64,000 nucleotides of DNA from Kribbella pratensis (GTDB lineage Bacteria; Actinomycetota; Actinomycetes; Propionibacteriales; Kribbellaceae): NCBI RefSeq assembly GCF_004365355.1, contig NZ_SODP01000001.1, positions 310,001 through 374,000 of the forward strand. Direction: 5' to 3'. Positions within the stretch are counted from its first letter, which is position 1. Each line of letters opens with the position of its first letter. Positions 59,573 to 64,000 of the stretch are shown here, in pieces. Under the pieces are notes generated by a model. That model searched no databases, was not told where the DNA came from, and saw only the letters and a list, made by a program, of their open reading frames with translations. The position numbers and the translations under genes are program-made.

Positions 59573-62110
59573 CTACCACCCCTGCCGTCCTGCTGCCCGC
59601 CGCCGGAGCACGAGCAACGCGGCGGCCACCAGCATCAACCCGAGCAACGCGATCGCGCCGACGGCCAGCCCCATTCGTGCCCCGACAGGCCGATACGCGC
59701 ACGAGACGTCCGACGCACCTGCCGGTACCGCGACCGCGAGCAGACCGCCGCGGGCGCTGGGGTTGCGGCTCGCCTTGCCGTCCACCGAGCAGCGCCAGCC
59801 GTCGATCCGGACCACCGCGATCACGACCGCCGCGGCCTCGCCCGGCTGCAGCCGGACATGGATGCTGTGACCGCCGACGGTCACCGCGGACACCTTGCTC
59901 GCGCCGAGCTGGGTCGCGGCGGCCTCGAGCCGGTCCCGGTGCAGGCAGCCGATCGGCGACGAGGGCAGCTTGGTGCGCGCCGAGAGCCGCAGCTGCACCT
60001 CGACTTTGCCGTCCGCCCCGGCGGTCCCCACCCGGAGCATCGGCGCGCCGGAGTAGATGCCCGGGCTCTTTGCCTTCGGGTCCAGGTTCGTCACCCAGTG
60101 GTGGCCGTCGACGAGTACGTCGCCGACATAGATCGGTGCGGCGAACCAGACCTCGGAACCTGGCGCACAGGTCGCGTGCAACCGCGTCTCGAGCGGCAAC
60201 ACAGCGCCGGCAGTCGGCGCGATCGTCAGCCCACCCCGCCGATCGGACACGCTGACCTCCGGGTCCTTCTCGCCCAGCACCTTCGGGATCGTGTAGACGT
60301 CAGCGCCCAACGCCGTCTCCTGGACCCCGAACGGCCCCGGATCGCGGGAAAGGAAGGGTTTCGCCGGCCGCACGGTGACCAACGGCGCAGAGTCGTACCG
60401 TTCGAGCTTCGGCACCTCGTCGTCGCCGACGACCACCCGGTGGCGGATCGCGAACGCGACGTCGATCACCGGGTTCTGCGGGTCGATCGTCGCCCGCCCG
60501 TACGAGCTGTACCCGAATCCCAGGTCCAGCAGTTGTTGCGAAACCCGGTCCGGAATGGTGCTCGAGTAGTACTGCGGGCCTTCGCCACCGATCAGCATCG
60601 GATCGTTGACGGTCTGGTCCGCGCCCGGGGCCGCGCGATGCATCGGCCAGTCCGAGGCCGACTCGACCAGGCCCCGGATCGCCGTATGCTGCTCGCCCCA
60701 CGGCGCCTTCGCGCTGAGGATCTTGCTCCGCTGCGCGTCGATCGCCGCCGACGAGACCGAGACCTCGGCGATGACCGCGCCGACCAGGATCGCCACCGCG
60801 AGGCCTCTGAACCGGTCCGGCCGACGGCTCGCCAGCCACGCGGCGACGCTGATCACGATCAGCAGCGGTACGACGACTCGTGTGGTCGTCGTGGTGGTCC
60901 GGACGTTCCACGTCACCACGTACAGAACGAGTACGACGCCGACCGGCGCCGCGACGGCCAGCGCCGTACGGAGCCCGGACGCCGCGGACATCCAGCCGAC
61001 GATCACCAGCAGACCGGCGACGACGAACGCCTGCCGGTACTGGCTGCCGTTCGGGGTGTCGAACCCGTGCCACACATCGTGGGTGAAGTCCACCTGCATG
61101 CTCAGCATCGTCAGAGCGACCGTCACCGTCCAAACGATTCGCTCCCGCCCCGGAACCGCTCGGTTGAAGGGGAAGCTGACCACAAGCAGCAACAGCACTG
61201 TGCCGACCGCGAGCCCCGGTGTGGCCCCGACACCCTCGCTGCCGGGCAGCAACCTGGCCAGGAAGTCGATCGCGCCGATCGGCCTGAACGCGACATCCGG
61301 ACTCGGCCGCGCCGCCTGCACGATCCGGAACGTCGGCAGCAGCAGCGGCGCCGCCAACCCGATGCCGAGTCCGACGGCAATGATGCAGCGGACCGCGCCG
61401 GTCAGTCGATGCCGCCACGACACGCTTGCGTCGTACGCCAGGATCCGCGCCGCTACGACGATCGCGGCGCCGATCGTTGCCATGTAGACCGTGTAGAAAT
61501 GCGACGTCCACAGCAACGCAATCACGAGCGGTGAGACGAGGAGCGAGACTGCCGACCGCCGGCTGAGGATCCATTCGCAGAGCAGGCAGATGATCGGGAA
61601 CGCGATCAGGCCGTTCAGCCAGACGCTCATGTACGCCGCGTCGTCGATCGCCCAGCCGCACGCGCCGTACGAGATACCCGCGACGGCCGCGATCCATGCC
61701 GGACCCGGACGCAGCCGGCGCAGGTACGCCGTCATCGCACCGGCCGCGATCCCGATCGCGAAGACGTCGACCAGGAACAGTGCGAGGTCGATGTGGTCGC
61801 GGGGAAACAGCAGCACGATCCAGGACAGCGTCGAGCCGACGTACGCCATGAAATCGCCCAGGAACGGTACGCCGAAACCGCTCGACCAGTTGAAGAACAG
61901 GTCCCCGACGCCCTGGCCGGTGAGCATGTCGCGGTAGTGCGCGTACATCGGGACGAACTGCTGCCCGAGGTCGTTCGTGCTCCGCGGGCCGTCCCCGAAC
62001 GGATAGGTGCCGCGGATGACGCCGCTGATCACGAACGTCAGCCCGGCTGCGACCGCGGCGGCGAGCACCGGCCACTGTCGCCGGATCCGGGCCCCGGGAC
62101 CTCGCCTCAT
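59573..62110 (-). CDS. YfhO-family multi-pass membrane protein (predicted glycosyltransferase)
   Basis: The 845-residue protein has about 13 membrane segments. The first loop holds DLGQQFVPMYAHYRDMLTGQ and WSSGFGVPFLGDFMAYVG, the YfhO signature that includes the acidic catalytic-like residue of GT-C enzymes. A soluble extracytoplasmic part follows (about 515-800), and there is a last segment near the C-terminus. YfhO glycosylates lipoteichoic acid in Bacillus. The ATG at 62108-62110 overlaps the stop of the GT2 gene by 4 nt. The two are likely to make and use a lipid-linked sugar. Confidence 0.88.
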   Translation of the reverse strand: MRRGPGARIRRQWPVLAAAVAAGLTFVISGVIRGTYPFGDGPRSTNDLGQQFVPMYAHYRDMLTGQGVGDLFFNWSSGFGVPFLGDFMAYVGSTLSWIVLLFPRDHIDLALFLVDVFAIGIAAGAMTAYLRRLRPGPAWIAAVAGISYGACGWAIDDAAYMSVWLNGLIAFPIICLLCEWILSRRSAVSLLVSPLVIALLWTSHFYTVYMATIGAAIVVAARILAYDASVSWRHRLTGAVRCIIAVGLGIGLAAPLLLPTFRIVQAARPSPDVAFRPIGAIDFLARLLPGSEGVGATPGLAVGTVLLLLVVSFPFNRAVPGRERIVWTVTVALTMLSMQVDFTHDVWHGFDTPNGSQYRQAFVVAGLLVIVGWMSAASGLRTALAVAAPVGVVLVLYVVTWNVRTTTTTTRVVVPLLIVISVAAWLASRRPDRFRGLAVAILVGAVIAEVSVSSAAIDAQRSKILSAKAPWGEQHTAIRGLVESASDWPMHRAAPGADQTVNDPMLIGGEGPQYYSSTIPDRVSQQLLDLGFGYSSYGRATIDPQNPVIDVAFAIRHRVVVGDDEVPKLERYDSAPLVTVRPAKPFLSRDPGPFGVQETALGADVYTIPKVLGEKDPEVSVSDRRGGLTIAPTAGAVLPLETRLHATCAPGSEVWFAAPIYVGDVLVDGHHWVTNLDPKAKSPGIYSGAPMLRVGTAGADGKVEVQLRLSARTKLPSSPIGCLHRDRLEAAATQLGASKVSAVTVGGHSIHVRLQPGEAAAVVIAVVRIDGWRCSVDGKASRNPSARGGLLAVAVPAGASDVSCAYRPVGARMGLAVGAIALLGLMLVAAALLVLRRRAAGRQGW

Positions 62111-63099
62111 CCCACCGTCCGGCGTGCGTCGACACCGGCCTCTGCAGACTCGAGGAACTGCGTCGGCGCGGGGTGCCGGAGGTAGCTCAGCCGCGCCGCC
62201 TCCTGCCGGTTCCGGCCGACTGCGTCGAGCAGATAGCCGAGCACCGCCAGCAGAATCGCGACCAGTCCGATCGACGACGCCAGGATCGCTGTCGGGAAGC
62301 GTGGGACCAACCCGGTGTCGAGGTACTCGAGGACGACAGGCAGGCCGAGCACCAGAGCCAGCAGACCGAACGCCGCCGCAAGAGCGCCATGGAACAAGGT
62401 CGGTCGCTCGAGCCGCGCCAGGTGCAGGATCCACCCCAGGATCCGCACACCGTCGCGATACGTCCGGAGCTTGCTCTCGCCGCCCTCCGGCCGCTCCTTG
62501 TACCCGACCTCGACCTCGGCCACCGGGACCCGCAGGTGCAGCGAGTGGATCGTCAGCTCGGTCTCGATCTCGAACTCCTGGGACAACGCGGGGAACGACT
62601 TGACGTAGCGCCGGGAGAAGGCGCGGTACCCGCTCAGCATGTCGGTGATTTCGCGGCCGAACAGCGTGCCGACGGCACCGGTCAGCATCCGGTTCCCGAG
62701 CGTGTGCCCCGGGCGGTACGCCGCCACGGTCGAGTGGCGTCGTACGCCGACGACGTGGTCGTACGGCCCGGTCAGGAGGACCTCGACCAGGTCGGCCGCG
62801 CGGGCGGCGTCGTAGGTGTCGTCACCGTCGATCAGCAGGTACACGTCGGCCTCCACGTCGGCGAACGCGCGCCGGATCACGTTGCCCTTGCCCTTGCGCG
62901 TGACCAGTCGAACGATCGCGCCGGCGTCCGCGGCGATCGCCGCGGTGCCGTCGGTCGAGTTGTTGTCGTACACGTAGATCCGCGCCGTCGGCAACGAGTC
63001 GCGCAGCTCGGTGACCACCTTCCGCACCGCCGCCGCCTCGTTGTAACACGGCACGATCACGGCGATCTCGGCTTCCCCCGTGGTGTGCACCTGTCTCAT
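62107..63099 (-). CDS. GT2-family polyprenyl-phosphate glycosyltransferase
   Basis: The 330-residue protein has an N-terminal GT-A domain: IAVIVPCYNEAAAVRKVVTE, YVYDNNSTDGTAAIAADAG, RKGKGNVIRRAFADVEADVY, LLIDGDDTYDA (metal site) and SGYRAFSRRYVKSFPALSQE. Two membrane segments follow (about 245-305). The layout is that of GtrB-like enzymes that load sugar on undecaprenyl phosphate. The ATG at 63097-63099 has GGAGGGG upstream. It is first in the operon with the YfhO gene, and a DasR-like site lies upstream. Confidence 0.9.
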   Translation of the reverse strand: MRQVHTTGEAEIAVIVPCYNEAAAVRKVVTELRDSLPTARIYVYDNNSTDGTAAIAADAGAIVRLVTRKGKGNVIRRAFADVEADVYLLIDGDDTYDAARAADLVEVLLTGPYDHVVGVRRHSTVAAYRPGHTLGNRMLTGAVGTLFGREITDMLSGYRAFSRRYVKSFPALSQEFEIETELTIHSLHLRVPVAEVEVGYKERPEGGESKLRTYRDGVRILGWILHLARLERPTLFHGALAAAFGLLALVLGLPVVLEYLDTGLVPRFPTAILASSIGLVAILLAVLGYLLDAVGRNRQEAARLSYLRHPAPTQFLESAEAGVDARRTVG

Positions 63100-63177
63100 G
63101 TCCCCTCCGTCACCTCCCCCGAGGTACACACGACAGATGCTCCGGGCCGGCTTTTCGGTTGCATGAATCGCAGAAAT

Positions 63178-63193
63178 AGTTATCTAGACCAGA
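63178..63193. promoter_or_regulatory. DasR/HutC-like operator (AGTTATCTAGACCAGA)
   Basis: Read on the minus strand it is TCTGGTCTAGATAACT, which by eye agrees with the dre consensus (ACTGGTCTAGACCAGT) at 13 of 16 positions if the C/G choice is allowed. It lies about 80 bp upstream of the GT2 gene. DasR senses glucosamine phosphates. The site is imperfect and may be chance. Confidence 0.35.
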
Positions 63194-63255
63194 AATCTTT
63201 ACATTCGGTGAGCTGTCTGCGACGTGACGCTCACCACGGGTCAGGGAACGGAGTT

Positions 63256-63284
63256 GAAGTTAGTAGTTACTACCTACTAACTTC
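63256..63284. promoter_or_regulatory. TetR operator GAAGTTAGTAG-N7-CTACTAACTTC
   Basis: Perfect 11-bp arms with a 7-bp spacer end 6 bp before the ATG of the TetR gene. Length, symmetry and location make an autoregulatory operator very likely; bound repressor would block transcription start directly. Confidence 0.85.
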
Positions 63285-63290
63285 GTTGGT

Positions 63291-63863
63291 ATGCGGATGA
63301 CTGGGCGGGAGCGGCGTGAGCAGATTCTCGGGATTGCCGAGGAGGAGTTTGCGACCGCCGGGTTGTACGGCGCGTCGACCGAGACGATCGCGCGGCGGGC
63401 GGGGATCACGCAGGCGTACGTGTTCCGGCTGTTCGGGACGAAGAAGCAACTGTTCCTGGCGTGTGTGGATGCCGCGTTCGGGCGGATGGCACTGGCGATG
63501 CTGGCGGCCGCGGGCGGGTCGTCCGGGATCGAGGCGCTGACGGCGATGGGGCAGGAGTACAACGACATGCTCGCCGATCGGACGACGCTGCTGCTCCAGC
63601 TCCAGGGCACCGCAGCCGCCGCAGCCGGTGACGGCGAGGTGCGCGACGCCGTCCGGGCAAGCTTCGCCCGGTTGTGGCAGGCCGTCGCCGACACCGCGCA
63701 ACTGGATCCGGTCACGATCAAGTCGTTCCTTGCCTTCGGCATGCTTCTCAACACCAACGCCGCCCTCGACCTGTCACAGGTCGACGAATCGTGGTCCCAA
63801 CAGGCCAGAACCCGAATAAAACCAGGCCTTTTCAACCACATCACCACCGAGACGAACCGATGA
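63291..63863 (+). CDS. TetR-family repressor of the following MFS gene
   Basis: The 190-residue protein has a TetR HTH at about 8-52 (RREQILGIAEEEFATAGLYG, TETIARRAGITQAYVFRLFG, TKKQLFLACVDAAF) and a helical ligand domain. The ATG at 63291 is close behind the operator and has no Shine-Dalgarno, so the message may have a very short leader. Its stop overlaps the next gene by 4 nt (ATGA). It most likely represses itself and the transporter until a drug-like ligand binds. Confidence 0.9.
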   Translation: MRMTGRERREQILGIAEEEFATAGLYGASTETIARRAGITQAYVFRLFGTKKQLFLACVDAAFGRMALAMLAAAGGSSGIEALTAMGQEYNDMLADRTTLLLQLQGTAAAAAGDGEVRDAVRASFARLWQAVADTAQLDPVTIKSFLAFGMLLNTNAALDLSQVDESWSQQARTRIKPGLFNHITTETNR

Positions 63864-64000
63864 ACACCGCCACCAGGCACGCCCCGGCGCCGGGACTGCT
63901 GGCCGGGTTCCTGGTGTCCGTCGGCCTGGCCGGCGCGGTGATCGGCAGCCTCGGTGCACCCCTGATCACGGCGGTCTCCGAGGAGTACGACGTTTCGCTC
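63860..64000 (+). CDS. MFS transporter, N-terminal part (cut by the window end)
   Basis: Only the first 47 codons are in the window: MNTATRHAPAPGLLAGFLVS, VGLAGAVIGSLGAPLITAVS and EEYDVSL. The first membrane helix and the loop with the Pro-Leu-Ile turn are typical for drug-type MFS proteins. The ATGA overlap with tetR supports the start and joint control. The family call rests on little sequence. Confidence 0.65.
   Translation, partial: MNTATRHAPAPGLLAGFLVSVGLAGAVIGSLGAPLITAVSEEYDVSL

Overview
The window is chromosomal DNA from a high-G+C actinobacterium. The gene order degV, comEA, comEC, holA, rpsT, lepA, the leaderless and GTG starts, the Tat signal, an IdeR/DmdR-type iron box, the wealth of secreted carbohydrate enzymes and the frequent word CGTAC all suit the Propionibacteriales. 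Kribbella is my best guess, made from memory of such genomes and not from a search. I saw no rRNA, tRNA, CRISPR array, insertion sequence or phage gene.

Layout. 1-6.2 kb: a secreted sugar dehydrogenase; a three-gene set of a MauE-like membrane protein, a Tat-exported protein and a 14-cysteine RlpA-fold protein; an MFS pump with its TetR regulator. 6.2-10.3 kb: a TerC-family membrane protein behind a yybP-ykoY-type manganese riboswitch, a second MFS protein, and an ArsR regulator coupled to a small-molecule kinase. 10.3-17.7 kb: a sugar ABC importer (two permeases and a lipoprotein) with a GH95 fucosidase, then an orphan iron-siderophore lipoprotein behind an iron box. 17.7-24.5 kb: RibD/DHFR-like and carboxymuconolactone-decarboxylase-like genes, an alpha-toroid protein and a 1573-residue tandem UvrA-like protein carrying four ABC ATPase modules.

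24.5-32.4 kb: a PH-like membrane protein, a VanJ-like phosphatase, a two-component system, and a sodium-solute symporter with a dioxygenase and an AraC regulator. 32.4-35.5 kb: leuS behind a leaderless Leu-rich leader peptide and an intrinsic terminator, then a YjbQ protein with a 52-nt inverted repeat in its coding sequence. 35.5-39.2 kb: a large XRE/NB-ARC/TPR regulator in a gene-poor setting that holds paired copies of a 15-bp site, a G4-forming tract and a doubtful small ORF.

39.2-50.2 kb: degV, DedA with a coupled PAP2-like remnant, a methyltransferase, a BlaI/M56 pair, the competence genes comEA and comEC, holA and rpsT. 50.3-64 kb: a START-like protein, a large secreted subtilase, a SigE-type sigma factor with a membrane-anchored propeller partner, two more kinase-fold proteins flanking lepA, a GT2/YfhO pair for envelope glycosylation, and a TetR gene with the start of an MFS gene that runs off the window.

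Coupling by ATGA, TGATG or TTGA overlaps is common and defines most of the operons. The strongest regulatory readings are the TerC riboswitch, where the 3' strand of P1 is also the anti-Shine-Dalgarno, the leuS attenuator, and several clean palindromic operators next to TetR and ArsR genes. All identifications are from sequence reading alone; no database search was possible.
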